Shown: positions 30,698 to 39,904 of the stretch, piece after piece
How positions within the stretch are numbered: the stretch's first letter is position 1
Layout of the letters: the number at the start of each line of letters is the position of its first letter
From: Microbacterium hydrocarbonoxydans
Lineage (GTDB): Bacteria; Actinomycetota; Actinomycetes; Actinomycetales; Microbacteriaceae
Length of the DNA stretch: 64,000 bases
Direction: 5' to 3'
Assembly: GCF_000956475.1 (NCBI RefSeq)
Contig: NZ_JYJB01000010.1
Coordinates: forward strand, 682,001-746,000
Notes under the pieces: generated by a model
Told to the model about the DNA's origin: nothing
The model's input: the letters and a program-made list of their open reading frames with translations, nothing else
The model's database searches: none
Made by a program: the position numbers and the translations under genes

Positions 30698-31492
30698 CTA
30701 TTCCCGTGCGGCGCCTCGTATGTCAGCGACCACGCTGAGAAGCGGAGCGATCTCCTGTGGACTTCCGACACGCAGGATCGCGGATGTCGCTCCCTCGCCC
30801 ACACGCACGCCCAGGTCGCCCTCGCCGAGCACCCCCATCGCGTCCTCGTCTGTGACGTCGTCGCCGGCGAACAGGATGCCGGTGGCATCGAACTGTGCGC
30901 GCAGCGCGACCATCGCGGCATCCTTGCCCTCGGCGCGCGAGGAGAACTCCAGCACGTGATGCCCGGGACGACGACGCCATTGCGGAAAGCGCTCGGCGAC
31001 GAGCGCGTCGACCTCGGCGAACACCGCCTCCTCGACCTCGGGCGCTGCACCGCGCGTGTGCACGCCCACCCCGTATGTCTTCGGCTCGAACTCGACGCCG
31101 TCGTATTTCGCGACGATGGGGCGCACGGCGGCCCACAGATCGTCGCGTTCCGCGTCGCGCGCCTCCGCCACGGGTTCGGTCAGGCCGATCCCCGGGTACC
31201 AGTACTGTGCGCCGTGCGACCCTGCCAGCACCACGGGCGAGTCGTCATGGTGCTCTGTGATCACCCGCAGGTCGTCCATGCTGCGGCCGGAGACGTACGC
31301 GACGACCGTGTCGGGCAGGGCGCTCAGCCGCTCGACCTGCGCGACGATCTCCGGCAGCGCCCGAGCCGACATCGGCTCCAGCACGAAGGGCGACGCCGTC
31401 CCGTCGAAGTCGAGTGCGACCACGAGCCGCGGCGTCCGCGCGATGGCGGTGAGCGCGGCATCCGAAGTTCCTGGGGTCCAGGTGCGGGTCAT
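30698..31492 (-). CDS. otsB: Trehalose-6-phosphate phosphatase
   Basis: A 264-residue HAD phosphatase converting trehalose-6-phosphate to trehalose. The nucleophile motif is VVALDFDGTASPF; motif II is AYVSGRSMDDL; GSHGAQYWYPG is typical of OtsB; motif IV is ILFAGDDVTDEDAMGVL. The start at 31492 (MTRTWTPG) has GGAGA about 6 bases upstream; a start at 31531 would add 13 residues and nearly touch otsA. It directly follows otsA (42 bases) and precedes ilvD by 9 bases. Confidence 0.94.
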   Translation of the reverse strand: MTRTWTPGTSDAALTAIARTPRLVVALDFDGTASPFVLEPMSARALPEIVAQVERLSALPDTVVAYVSGRSMDDLRVITEHHDDSPVVLAGSHGAQYWYPGIGLTEPVAEARDAERDDLWAAVRPIVAKYDGVEFEPKTYGVGVHTRGAAPEVEEAVFAEVDALVAERFPQWRRRPGHHVLEFSSRAEGKDAAMVALRAQFDATGILFAGDDVTDEDAMGVLGEGDLGVRVGEGATSAILRVGSPQEIAPLLSVVADIRGAARE

Positions 31493-31534
31493 GACATCTC
31501 CGATCTGCTGCTGTTCATCCGGCATCCGCACGAC

Positions 31535-32944
31535 TCAGCGCGGATGGACCTCGTCCAGGGCGCGGAGGAACGACGACGACCAGGCGTCGACGTCGTTCTC
31601 GAGCACGCGCTTGCGCAGCGCGCGCATCCGGCGGCCCTGTTCCCGTGGCGGCATGTGCACGGCCTCCATGATGGCGTCCTTGAGGCCCTCGATGTCGTGC
31701 GGGTTGACCCGGACGGCCTGGCGAAGCTCGTCGGCAGCGCCGGTGAACTCGCTGAGGACGAGCACGCCGCGGTTGTCGGCGCGCGTGGCGATGTACTCCT
31801 TCGCGACGAGGTTCATGCCGTCTCGTAGGGCCGTCACGAGCATGACGTCCGCCGCGAGATACAGCGCCACCATCTCCTCGCGCGGGTATCCCTGATGCAG
31901 GTAGCGGATCGCGGTGTGCCCCACGGTGTCGGTGTCGCCGTTGATGCGGCTGACGGCGAGCTCGATCTCGTCGCGCAGGTGCGCATACGCGTCGACGCGC
32001 TCGCGGCTCGGGCTCGCGACCTGCACCAGCGTCACGTCCTCGACGTGCAGACGCCCCGCGGCGAGCAGCTCGCCATAGGCCTTGATCCTGTGCCCGATCC
32101 CCTTGGTGTAGTCCAGGCGATCGACCCCGAGCAGAATGCGTGCGGGGTTGCCGAGGCTCTCCCGGATCTCCGCTGCTCGCGCCTGCACCTCGGGACGCGC
32201 GGCGAGCTCGATGTACGGAGCCGTGTCGATCGAGATGGGGAACGCGCGTGCGACCGCGGTCCGGGTCTCCCCCGGGCCGCTGGGCACGGACACCGCCGAG
32301 CCCTTGACCTCGTAACGCAGACGACGACGGACCGCCGTGAGGAAGTAGGTCGCGTCCTGAGCGCGCTGGAATCCGATCACGTCGGCCCCGAGCAGGCCCC
32401 TGAGCACCTGGTCGCGCCAGGGCAGCTGTGCGTAGAGACCGTGCGCGGGGAACGGGATGTGGTGGAAATACCCGATCGTGACATCGGGGCGCAGCTCGCG
32501 CACCATCTGCGGCACGAGCTGGAGCTGATAGTCATGCACCCACACCGTGCCGTCCTTCGCGACCGCGGACGCCGCGGCTTCGGCGAAACGCCGGTTGACG
32601 ACGACGTAGGCCTCCCACCATTCGCGGTGATACTGCGGCGGCGCGATGACATCGTGGTAGAGCGGCCAGATCGTGTCGTTCGCGAAGCCCTCGTAGTACT
32701 CGGCGACCTCCTGGGCGCTGAGCGTCACCGGGATCAGATCGATTCCACCGATCTCGAACGGCTCGAGTTCGAGATCGGCCTGGCCCGGCCACCCCACCCA
32801 GGCGCCGTGCGCACTGCGCATCATCGGCTCGAGTGCGGCGACGAGACCGCCCGGAGAGGTGCGCCACTCCTCCTCGCCGTTCGGACCCTCGATGCGGTCG
32901 ACGGGAAGTCGGTTCGCTACGACGACGAAATCTGCGACGGCCAT
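31535..32944 (-). CDS. otsA: Trehalose-6-phosphate synthase
   Basis: A 469-residue GT20 glycosyltransferase joining UDP- or ADP/GDP-glucose to glucose-6-phosphate. It shows VVANRLPVDR at the N-terminus, the SPGGLVAALEPMM loop, VWVHDYQLQLVPQMVREL, FHHIPFPAHGLY, and the substrate-binding GVDRLDYTKGIGHRIKAYGE. Length is normal. It forms the OtsAB trehalose pathway with the next gene, important for osmotic and desiccation stress. An in-frame upstream region is open only antisense to the convergent reading, so the ATG at 32944 stands. Confidence 0.96.
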   Translation of the reverse strand: MAVADFVVVANRLPVDRIEGPNGEEEWRTSPGGLVAALEPMMRSAHGAWVGWPGQADLELEPFEIGGIDLIPVTLSAQEVAEYYEGFANDTIWPLYHDVIAPPQYHREWWEAYVVVNRRFAEAAASAVAKDGTVWVHDYQLQLVPQMVRELRPDVTIGYFHHIPFPAHGLYAQLPWRDQVLRGLLGADVIGFQRAQDATYFLTAVRRRLRYEVKGSAVSVPSGPGETRTAVARAFPISIDTAPYIELAARPEVQARAAEIRESLGNPARILLGVDRLDYTKGIGHRIKAYGELLAAGRLHVEDVTLVQVASPSRERVDAYAHLRDEIELAVSRINGDTDTVGHTAIRYLHQGYPREEMVALYLAADVMLVTALRDGMNLVAKEYIATRADNRGVLVLSEFTGAADELRQAVRVNPHDIEGLKDAIMEAVHMPPREQGRRMRALRKRVLENDVDAWSSSFLRALDEVHPR

Positions 32945-32992
32945 GGTGGTCTCCTCACGCGTGCGGTCACTCCAGGCTACCCAGGCGGGCGC

Positions 32993-34222
32993 TCAATCGA
33001 CGCGACGCCGGTGTATCGCGCTGAGACGCCAGTTCACGATGCCTGCGGTGAAGGCGACCGCCGCGGCGATGATCGGCAGAACGAGAGCGGTCGAGGTTCC
33101 GACGTTCTCTGCGATCTGGCCCGTGAGCGCTGCGCCGAGCGACTGCCCGACGACGATCGCCGAGCCGAGCATCGTCATGACCGTGGCCGAGCGCCCGAGC
33201 GGGCTGCGTGCGGCGCCGAAACTGTACTGCGTCACGAGGGTGGGGCCGATGCCCGCGCCCATGATGCCCAGCGCGACCATCATCGCGCCGGGCGAGTCCA
33301 CGAACGGGAGCAGCAGGGTGCCAGCGAGGAGGATGCCGCTGAAGGCGAGCCAGCGCGCCCTCATCGAGAAGCGGGGCGGGAGCCAGGCGACGCCCAGGGC
33401 GAGGATCGCGGAGCCGACCCCCATGACCCCGTACAACACCCCGGCCTGCTCGGCAGCACCGCGATCGGCCATGAACGAGGTCAGCGCGGTGAGCATCGTC
33501 CCGAAGAACAGGCCGACGCCGAGAGTCCCGATCAGCACGATCAGCAGCTGAGGTCGGAAGAGCTCCCCCACGGCCGACGGCGCGGAGCCGTCTGCGTTGC
33601 GCTGCTTCGACACCGCGCGTGCACTGGGATGCAGGCCGAACGCGCCCACGAACACGACGATGAGGATGGCGGCGATCGCCAGGGGCGCCCATGGCGCGAT
33701 CGCGGAGGCCAGGATGCCGACCAGGAATGGTCCGAAGACGAACACGGTCTCGTCGGCGGCGGATTCGTAGGCCATGGTGCCTGAGATCGTGCGCTGCCTG
33801 TTCTGCTCCGGCATCCGATCGGCGATGATCGTGACCAGCCGCGACCGCGACATCGGGGCGACCTGCGGCGCCGTCGCTCCGATGCCGAACGCCGCGAGCA
33901 GCACGAAGACGTCCACGGCCGCGCTGTAGACGACGAATGTGAAGGCGACGAGCGCTGCGGCGTTCGCCACGGCGAGGACCACGAGAACGGGGCGCTGCCC
34001 GAACCGGTCGGCGGCCGCGCCCAGCAGCGGACCGAAGCACGCGGTGCCGAGCCCGACGGCGGCGGAGGTGAGCCCGCCGAGCGACAGGGACTCCCGCGCG
34101 GAGACGACGACGGTCAGAACGCCGACCACCATCATGGCGAACGGGAGACGCGCGACGAACGCGATGACGAAGTACGGAAGACCGGCGATGCGGAACAGGC
34201 TCGGCTGAGAAGGATTGTGCAT
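32993..34222 (-). CDS. MFS transporter, unknown substrate
   Basis: A 409-residue protein with about 12 membrane spans in two six-helix halves separated by a basic loop (SARAVSKQRNADGS). The loop after the second span, GPLLGAAADRFGQRPVLVV, matches MFS motif A. Members of this type are often annotated as putative efflux pumps, but nothing here fixes the substrate. It lies 48 bases upstream of otsA on the same strand and is divergent from an aminotransferase over a 190-bp gap. Confidence 0.85.
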   Translation of the reverse strand: MHNPSQPSLFRIAGLPYFVIAFVARLPFAMMVVGVLTVVVSARESLSLGGLTSAAVGLGTACFGPLLGAAADRFGQRPVLVVLAVANAAALVAFTFVVYSAAVDVFVLLAAFGIGATAPQVAPMSRSRLVTIIADRMPEQNRQRTISGTMAYESAADETVFVFGPFLVGILASAIAPWAPLAIAAILIVVFVGAFGLHPSARAVSKQRNADGSAPSAVGELFRPQLLIVLIGTLGVGLFFGTMLTALTSFMADRGAAEQAGVLYGVMGVGSAILALGVAWLPPRFSMRARWLAFSGILLAGTLLLPFVDSPGAMMVALGIMGAGIGPTLVTQYSFGAARSPLGRSATVMTMLGSAIVVGQSLGAALTGQIAENVGTSTALVLPIIAAAVAFTAGIVNWRLSAIHRRRVD

Positions 34223-34412
34223 GGAGGTTGGCTCTCGCGCGCCGAACCGGCGCGTGTCCGGGTGCCGCCGTTGTCCATCGGGAAGCCGATGTCCGGTAGA
34301 TGCACGACTTGCGGTCGCGGCGCACCGCGACCGTTCCAGGCTACCGCGTCACACCGCGCGGGGCCTGACAGTCCTCGCAGTAGCCTGTTCGTCATCCGCG
34401 TGAGGAGGAGCC

Positions 34413-35618
34413 ATGACGATGACAGAGACCCGCACCGCGCTGCCGGAGCGTTCGCGTCGAGCAGGATCGGCGAAGACCTCGCCCGTGCGCGATCTGCTCG
34501 CTCTCACGGAGCGGCCCGAAGTGATCTCCTTCGCGGGCGGGCTCCCTGCCGCCGAGCTGTTCGATCTCGACGGCATCCGCTCCTCCTACGACGAGGTGCT
34601 GCAGAGCCCGACCGTGCTGCAGTACTCGACTTCCGAAGGCAACCCTCTCCTGCGCGAAGAGATCGCCAGGCAGTATGCGGCGGCCGGGCTGCCCACCGAC
34701 CCGGCCTCTCTCCTCGTGACGACCGGCTCACAGCAGGCGCTCGGTCTGCTCTCGACCGCGCTTCTCGACCCCGGCGACACCATCCTCGTCGAGGAGCCCT
34801 GCTATCTCGCGGCTCTTCAGACCTTCGCGCTGGCCGGCGCGCGGGTCATCGGGGTGCCGTACCTGGGCGATCATCTGGATCTCGACGCTCTCGAGTCGCT
34901 CGCGCGCGAGCACTCCCCGAAGTTCCTCTACACGGTTCCCACCTTCCAGAATCCGACCGGGCGCACCCATGGCATCGAGGCGCGGAAGCGGATGGCGAAC
35001 GCCGCCCGGCGACATGGCTTCCGGATCATCGAGGACGAGCCCTACCGTCAGCTTCGCTACTCGGGAGACGAGCTGCCGTCGATAGCGACCTTCGCTCCCG
35101 AGCATGTCCTGAGCCTCGGCAGTCTCTCGAAGGTGATCGCACCGGGACTGCGCATCGGATGGATCCGCATGACGGCCGACGTCCGGGACGCCGTGACCAT
35201 CGCGAAGCAGGCAGCGGACCTGCATACGTCCACGATCGATCAGGCCGCGGCCGCGCACTACCTCACCTCCGGCCGCGCCCCCTCGGCTCTCGAGCGCATC
35301 CGCACGGCGTACTCCGACCGAAGGGATGCGATGCTCGCCGCTCTGCCGTCGGCGCTGCCCTCGGGGAGCACGTGGAACCGCCCCGACGGCGGGATGTTCG
35401 TCTGGGCCCGGCTGCCGGAGGGGATGGATGCCTCAGCAGCGCTGCCGGGAGCGATCGCTCACGACGTCGCCTATGTACCGGGAGCGCCGTTCTTCGCCGG
35501 CGCTGCGGACGAACGGGCGCTCCGCCTGTCTTTCACGACCTACTCACCTGACAGAATCCGCACCGGGTTGTCAAGGCTCGGCGCAGCCTGGGATGCACCG
35601 GGTAGCGTGAAGGGATGA
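34413..35618 (+). CDS. PLP-dependent aminotransferase, LysN/2-aminoadipate-like (fold type I)
   Basis: A 401-residue aminotransferase. It starts with SFAGGLPAAELFDLDGI, followed by LQYSTSEGNPLLREEIA, LVTTGSQQALGLLS (PLP phosphate binding), PTFQNPTGRTHG (Asn), EDEPYRQLRYSG (Asp) and the PLP lysine in LSLGSLSKVIAPGLRIGWI. These features match the group of LysN, aromatic and MocR-related transaminases, without a MocR DNA-binding domain. Substrate unknown. The stop overlaps the start of the next small gene (ATGA). Confidence 0.92.
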   Translation: MTMTETRTALPERSRRAGSAKTSPVRDLLALTERPEVISFAGGLPAAELFDLDGIRSSYDEVLQSPTVLQYSTSEGNPLLREEIARQYAAAGLPTDPASLLVTTGSQQALGLLSTALLDPGDTILVEEPCYLAALQTFALAGARVIGVPYLGDHLDLDALESLAREHSPKFLYTVPTFQNPTGRTHGIEARKRMANAARRHGFRIIEDEPYRQLRYSGDELPSIATFAPEHVLSLGSLSKVIAPGLRIGWIRMTADVRDAVTIAKQAADLHTSTIDQAAAAHYLTSGRAPSALERIRTAYSDRRDAMLAALPSALPSGSTWNRPDGGMFVWARLPEGMDASAALPGAIAHDVAYVPGAPFFAGAADERALRLSFTTYSPDRIRTGLSRLGAAWDAPGSVKG

Positions 35619-35893
35619 ACTACCTCTTCGGCACCGGACTCATCGGCGCGATCACCGCAGGAAAGACGCTTCTCAGCGGCTCGCGCAACGCACCGATCAC
35701 GTGGCGCGCCGTCCTCGCGTGGGCGAGCTGGGGTATCACGGTCGCTCTCGCGATCGGCGCCGTCGTCGACGTGTACCGCGCGAACCGCGGACTCCCGGTC
35801 GCACCGGATTCGCCGATCGCGGCGAAGCAGGCCAAGGAGCGAGAGAAGGCCGAGAAGCAGCGGGCGAAGGAGCGGGGGCGCAATCGGAAGTGA
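35615..35893 (+). CDS. Small membrane protein with charged C-terminal tail
   Basis: A 92-residue protein: one clear membrane span (VLAWASWGITVALAIGAVVDVY), possibly a weaker one at the N-terminus, and a lysine/arginine/glutamate-rich tail (AKQAKEREKAEKQRAKERG) likely forming a cytoplasmic helix. It is translationally coupled to the aminotransferase (ATGA at 35615-35618). No family recognised. The coupling and unbroken frame support it as a real gene. Confidence 0.75.
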   Translation: MNYLFGTGLIGAITAGKTLLSGSRNAPITWRAVLAWASWGITVALAIGAVVDVYRANRGLPVAPDSPIAAKQAKEREKAEKQRAKERGRNRK

Positions 35894-35920
35894 CCGGTAG
35901 GCGCCTCCGTCCAGCGCCGA

Positions 35921-37105
35921 TCAGCGCGTGAGGATGAGAGCCTCGCCCTGGCCGCCTCCCCCGCAGAGCCCGACCGCGGCGATCCCCGCACCTCGGCGCG
36001 CGAGTTCATGCGCGGCATGCACCACGAGGCGCGCGCCGGAGGCTCCGATCGGGTGACCGATCGCGATCCCGCCGCCGTGGATGTTCACGATGTCGCTGTC
36101 GAGACCGAGTTCCGTCTGAGTGCGCGCCACGACAGCGCCGAACGCCTCGTTGATCTCGACGATGTCGAGGTCTGCCGGCGCGATCCCCTGCTTCTCGCAG
36201 GCCTTCTCGATGGCTCGTGCGGGCTGAGCCTGCAAGGAGTTGTCGGGACCGGCGGTCTGGCCGCTCGCCCCCACTGTCGCCAACACGGGCCAGCCCTTCG
36301 CCTCGGCGGTCCCGCGCGTCGTCACGACGACCGCCGAGGCGCCGTCGGAGATCTGCGAGGAGTTGCCGGCCGTGATCGACCCGCCCTCGGCGAACGCCCC
36401 GCGCAGGCCGGCGAGGGATTCGACCGTCGTGTCGGGACGCACGCCCTCATCGGCCGTGACCGAGAGCGCGGGCCCGCGCCGCTGCGGCACCTCGACCGCC
36501 ACGATCTCGGCATCGAAGACGCCCTCCTCCTGTGCGGCGGCGGCGCGCTGGTGAGACAGCGCGGCGACGGCGTCCTGCGCCTCTCGAGTGAGCTCGTAGC
36601 GGTCGTTGTGACGTTCGGTCGATGCCCCCATGCTCTCGCGGTCGTACGCGTCGGTGAGTCCGTCGAAGGCCATGTGGTCGAGCACCTCGACGCTGCCGTA
36701 GGTCCAGCCGTCGCGTGACCCCATCAGCAGGTGCGGGGCGCGGGTCATCGACTCCATGCCTCCCGCCACGACGACCTCGGCATCCCCCAGCCGGATCATC
36801 CGCGCCGCGTCGATGATCGCGGTGAGGCCCGAGAGGCACACCTTGTTGACCGAGTGCGCGGGGACCTCCCAGCCGATGCCCGCACCGATCGCGGCCTGAC
36901 GCGCCGCATTCTGGCCGGAGCCGGCCGCAAGCACCTGCCCCATGATCACGGCATCGACGTCGCCCGCGTCGATGGACGCCTGCTCGAGTGCGCCGCGGAT
37001 CGCGAACGCTCCGAGCTGCGGGGCGGTGAATGACGACAGCTGCCCCTTGAGTCGACCCTGCGGGGTGCGGGCCGCAGCGACGATGACGATGTCTGTGGCG
37101 CTCAT
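35921..37105 (-). CDS. Acetyl-CoA C-acyltransferase (thiolase)
   Basis: A 394-residue biosynthetic/degradative thiolase. The nucleophilic cysteine lies in [10 protein letters not shown], with [12 protein letters not shown], the catalytic His in [14 protein letters not shown] and the second cysteine in [14 protein letters not shown]. The gene overlaps the CoA-transferase beta gene by four bases (ATGA). With the two CoA-transferase subunits it would convert a 3-oxo acid to its CoA ester and cleave it, either acetoacetate (ketone body use) or 3-oxoadipate (pcaF, aromatic degradation). Sequence alone does not decide; the IclR regulator leans toward the second. Confidence 0.9.
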   Translation of the reverse strand: MSATDIVIVAAARTPQGRLKGQLSSFTAPQLGAFAIRGALEQASIDAGDVDAVIMGQVLAAGSGQNAARQAAIGAGIGWEVPAHSVNKVCLSGLTAIIDAARMIRLGDAEVVVAGGMESMTRAPHLLMGSRDGWTYGSVEVLDHMAFDGLTDAYDRESMGASTERHNDRYELTREAQDAVAALSHQRAAAAQEEGVFDAEIVAVEVPQRRGPALSVTADEGVRPDTTVESLAGLRGAFAEGGSITAGNSSQISDGASAVVVTTRGTAEAKGWPVLATVGASGQTAGPDNSLQAQPARAIEKACEKQGIAPADLDIVEINEAFGAVVARTQTELGLDSDIVNIHGGGIAIGHPIGASGARLVVHAAHELARRGAGIAAVGLCGGGGQGEALILTR

Positions 37106-37749
37106 GAGTTCATTCCTTCGCTGATGATCAGTGCGGGTTCGGTGGCGGCGATGACGTCGTCGACGGAGACCCCGGGTGCCGTCTCGACGAGGACGAGACC
37201 GGCATCGGTCACGTCGATCACCGCGAGGTCTGTGATGATCCGGTCGACCACGCCGCGACCGGTGAGCGGCAGGGAGCAGTCGTTCACGATCTTCGCCGAG
37301 CCGTCTTTCGCGACGTGCTCCATCAGGACGATCACGCGCCCGGCGCCGTGCACGAGGTCCATCGCGCCGCCCGGCCCCTTGACCATCTTGCCGGGGATCA
37401 TCCAGTTCGCGAGATCGCCTGTGGCGGACACCTGCATGGCGCCCAGGATGGCGGCGTCGATCTTTCCGCCGCGGATCATCCCGAAGCTCGTCGCGGAATC
37501 GAAGAACGCCGACCCTGGCAGCACCGTCACCGTCTCCTTGCCCGCGTTGATGAGATCGGGATCGACCGCGTCCTCGCTCGGGTACGGGCCGACCCCCAGG
37601 ATGCCGTTCTCGGACTGCAGGACGACGGTCACGCCCTCGGGAACATAGTTGGGCACGAGCGTCGGCAGGCCGATGCCGAGGTTGACATAGGCGCCGTCCT
37701 GCAGCTCTGCAGCGGCGCGGGCTGCCATCTGATCGCGTGTGAGCGCCAT
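37102..37749 (-). CDS. 3-Oxoacid CoA-transferase subunit B
   Basis: A 215-residue class I CoA-transferase beta subunit. The catalytic glutamate is in [14 protein letters not shown] (SENG motif), after the CoA-binding [20 protein letters not shown]. Length is typical of ScoB/PcaJ. It starts one base before the end of the alpha-subunit gene region and overlaps the thiolase gene by four bases, so the three are one translational unit. It could be succinyl-CoA:acetoacetate or succinyl-CoA:3-oxoadipate transferase. Confidence 0.92.
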   Translation of the reverse strand: MALTRDQMAARAAAELQDGAYVNLGIGLPTLVPNYVPEGVTVVLQSENGILGVGPYPSEDAVDPDLINAGKETVTVLPGSAFFDSATSFGMIRGGKIDAAILGAMQVSATGDLANWMIPGKMVKGPGGAMDLVHGAGRVIVLMEHVAKDGSAKIVNDCSLPLTGRGVVDRIITDLAVIDVTDAGLVLVETAPGVSVDDVIAATEPALIISEGMNS

Positions 37750-37750
37750 G

Positions 37751-38539
37751 TCAGGCTCCTTCCGAAGCGGGTGCAGCAGCAGAGACCGTGCGCCGCTCGA
37801 TGCGCTTGGGGATGTCGGTGCCCACCTCGACCATGCGGTGCACGTAGACGCCGGGGAGGTGGATGCTGTCGGGGTCGAGCTCACCGGGTTCGACCAGCTG
37901 CTCCACCTGAGCGATGCAGACCCGTCCGGCCATCGCCGCGAGCGGGTTGAAGTTGCGCGCCGCCTTGTTGAAGACGAGGTTGCCGTGGCGATCGCCGTAG
38001 GCAGCGTGAACAAGGGCGAAGTCTGTCGTGATCGCTTCTTCGAGCACGAACTCGCGGGGCTCCCCGTCGACCTCGAAGGTGCGGACGTCCTTGCGCGGCG
38101 AGGCCACGGCGATGCTTCCGTCGGAGTTGTAACGCCGGGGCAGTCCGCCCTCAGCGACCTGCGTGCCGACGCCGGTCTGCGTGTAGAAGGCCGCGATCCC
38201 CGATCCCCCCGCCCTGAGCTTCTCGGCAAGCGTTCCCTGCGGGGTGAGTTCGAGTTCGAGCTCACCAGAGAGGAACTGGCGCTCGAACTCCTTGTTCTCG
38301 CCGACGTACGAGGAGGTCATCTTGCGGATGCGCTGCGCGCCCAAGAGCACCCCCAGCCCCCAGTCATCCACACCGCAGTTGTTGCTGACGATGCGGAGAT
38401 CCTTGGTCCCTTGGGCCAGCAGGGCTTCGATCAAGGCGATCGGGTTTCCCGAGAGGCCGAAGCCGCCGACAGCGAGGGAGGATCCATCGGAGATGTCGGC
38501 GACGGCATCCGCTGCCGAGTTCCATTGCTTGTCGATCAC
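37751..38539 (-). CDS. 3-Oxoacid CoA-transferase subunit A
   Basis: A 262-residue alpha subunit. The CoA-binding loop is [20 protein letters not shown], followed by [18 protein letters not shown], the ISGE-like region [23 protein letters not shown] in outline, and [16 protein letters not shown], all normal for ScoA/PcaI. The start is a GTG preceded by AAGGAG; no suitable ATG exists. First gene of the operon CoA-transferase A-B-thiolase, divergent from an IclR regulator over about 106 bp. Confidence 0.92.
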   Translation of the reverse strand: MIDKQWNSAADAVADISDGSSLAVGGFGLSGNPIALIEALLAQGTKDLRIVSNNCGVDDWGLGVLLGAQRIRKMTSSYVGENKEFERQFLSGELELELTPQGTLAEKLRAGGSGIAAFYTQTGVGTQVAEGGLPRRYNSDGSIAVASPRKDVRTFEVDGEPREFVLEEAITTDFALVHAAYGDRHGNLVFNKAARNFNPLAAMAGRVCIAQVEQLVEPGELDPDSIHLPGVYVHRMVEVGTDIPKRIERRTVSAAAPASEGA

Positions 38540-38645
38540 GCGTGCTCCTTCGAAGACGTGTCCTGCCTCCAGCATCCGCCAGCTCTCACGCACGACGGAA
38601 GGCCCTTCTTGTGATGTGGTCGATCTGGAGGGTAGCGTCCACATT

Positions 38646-39431
38646 ATGGAATCGTCGTCCCGCAGCGTCCCCGGCGCGCAGGCCATCGCCCGCGCCGCGC
38701 TGCTGCTGCGCCTGGTCACCGCGAGCGGTTCTGACGGCGCATCGTTGCAAGACCTGGCACGCTCCTCCGAGCTTTCCCGCTCGACCGTGCATCGCCTGCT
38801 CAGCGCGCTCAGGGCGGAAGGTCTCGTCGATCGCGACGACGAACGGAGCCGCTGGATGCCCGGCCCGGAGCTTTTCCTGATGGGCACGGTCGCCGCGGCA
38901 CGGTACGACGTCACGGAGCTCGCACGCGACATCGTGCGCTCGCTCGCGGTGAAGACGGAGGAGAGCGCGTTCTTCTCGGTGCGCAGGGCCGACGAGACCG
39001 TGTGCCTGCTGCGCGAGGAGGGCTCGTTCCCGATCCGGTCGTTCGTGCTCAGCGAGGGCGTGCGATTCCCGCTGGGCGTCGCGAGCGCAGGACTCGCGAT
39101 CCTGTCGTTCCTGCCTGACCATGATGTGGATGCCTACATCGCCCGGCACCCCGAGCTCGCGTCCGCCTGGGGGCGGCAGCACGCGCCGGCGCCCTTGCGC
39201 ACACGTCTCGCCGAGACCAAGGAGCGCGGGTACGCCCTCAACCCCGGACTCATCGTGGAGGGCAGCTGGGGACTCGGAGCCGCGGTCTTCGACCGCGCCG
39301 GCCGCCCCGAGTGGGCGCTCAGCCTCACCGGCGTGGAGTTCCGCTTCGGCCCCGATCGCATCGCAGACCTCGGCCGCACCCTGATGGCGCATGCGCACCA
39401 GCTCTCGAACAGGATCGCCGCCCGGCACTGA
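38646..39431 (+). CDS. IclR family transcriptional regulator
   Basis: A 261-residue IclR protein: N-terminal winged helix (ASLQDLARSSELSRSTVHRLLSALRAEGLV in outline; the recognition helix is ELSRSTVHRLLSAL) and a C-terminal effector domain (about 85-255) with AFFSVRRADETVCLLREEG, GVRFPLGVASAGLAIL and GYALNPGLIVEGSWGL. Members commonly control aromatic acid or short-chain acid catabolism. It is divergent from the CoA-transferase/thiolase operon, which it very likely controls. The ATG follows a TAGCGT sequence by only about 8 bases, so the transcript may be nearly leaderless. Confidence 0.93.
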   Translation: MESSSRSVPGAQAIARAALLLRLVTASGSDGASLQDLARSSELSRSTVHRLLSALRAEGLVDRDDERSRWMPGPELFLMGTVAAARYDVTELARDIVRSLAVKTEESAFFSVRRADETVCLLREEGSFPIRSFVLSEGVRFPLGVASAGLAILSFLPDHDVDAYIARHPELASAWGRQHAPAPLRTRLAETKERGYALNPGLIVEGSWGLGAAVFDRAGRPEWALSLTGVEFRFGPDRIADLGRTLMAHAHQLSNRIAARH

Positions 39432-39440
39432 ATCAGATAC

Positions 39441-39459
39441 ATACCATTGGGTATATACT
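39441..39459 (+). promoter_or_regulatory. Probable marR promoter with overlapping operator
   Basis: ATACC-ATTG-GGTAT is a perfect inverted repeat (39441-39454), followed by a TATACT -10 element (39454-39459). Only seven bases separate TATACT from the marR ATG, and no Shine-Dalgarno sequence is present, so a leaderless mRNA is likely. The overlap with the -10 box suggests autorepression. Confidence 0.6.
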
Positions 39460-39466
39460 TTTTGGT

Positions 39467-39904
39467 ATGGAACGTGCGGAGATCATCCCCTCGATCGTGC
39501 TGTCGGGCTACGCGCTCGCTCGCATCGCCGCCCACGAGGCGGGCAACGAGGCGCCGGCCGCGCAGTGGCGGGTGCTGAGTCTGCTCAACCAGCAGGGCGG
39601 AAGGCGGGTCGGCGAGCTGGCCGCGGCCTCGCGGACGACCCAGCCGGGCATGACCCGGCTGATCGGCGGCCTCGAGCGCGACGGTCTCGTGCTCCGCTCC
39701 CCCGATCCTGACGACTCTCGAGCGATCGTCGTCGAGATCACGCCCGCGGGGGCCACCGCGCTGAACGACTGGCGCGCCGAGTTCCGAGACATCCTCGCCC
39801 CTCGCTTCGCCGATCTCGACGACGACGACTGGGCGACACTGACCCGCGCGGCCGAGATCCTCGCCACGCACACCGCAACACAATCGACAGGAGCAGTACG
39901 TTGA
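39467..39904 (+). CDS. MarR family transcriptional regulator
   Basis: A 145-residue winged-helix regulator. It shows AAQWRVLSLLNQQGGRRVGELAAAS, recognition helix TTQPGMTRLIGGLERDGLV and the wing SPDPDDSRAIVVEITPAG. A C-terminal helical part provides dimerisation. The start at 39467 is supported by the promoter just upstream; the long open frame before it overlaps the iclR gene. It overlaps the following MFS gene by four bases and probably represses this two-gene unit, as in many MarR-efflux pairs. Confidence 0.93.
   Translation: MERAEIIPSIVLSGYALARIAAHEAGNEAPAAQWRVLSLLNQQGGRRVGELAAASRTTQPGMTRLIGGLERDGLVLRSPDPDDSRAIVVEITPAGATALNDWRAEFRDILAPRFADLDDDDWATLTRAAEILATHTATQSTGAVR

Noticed and set aside
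34217..35551. 444-residue forward frame overlapping the aminotransferase
   Set aside because: The other frame contains every aminotransferase motif; this one is arginine-rich shadow.
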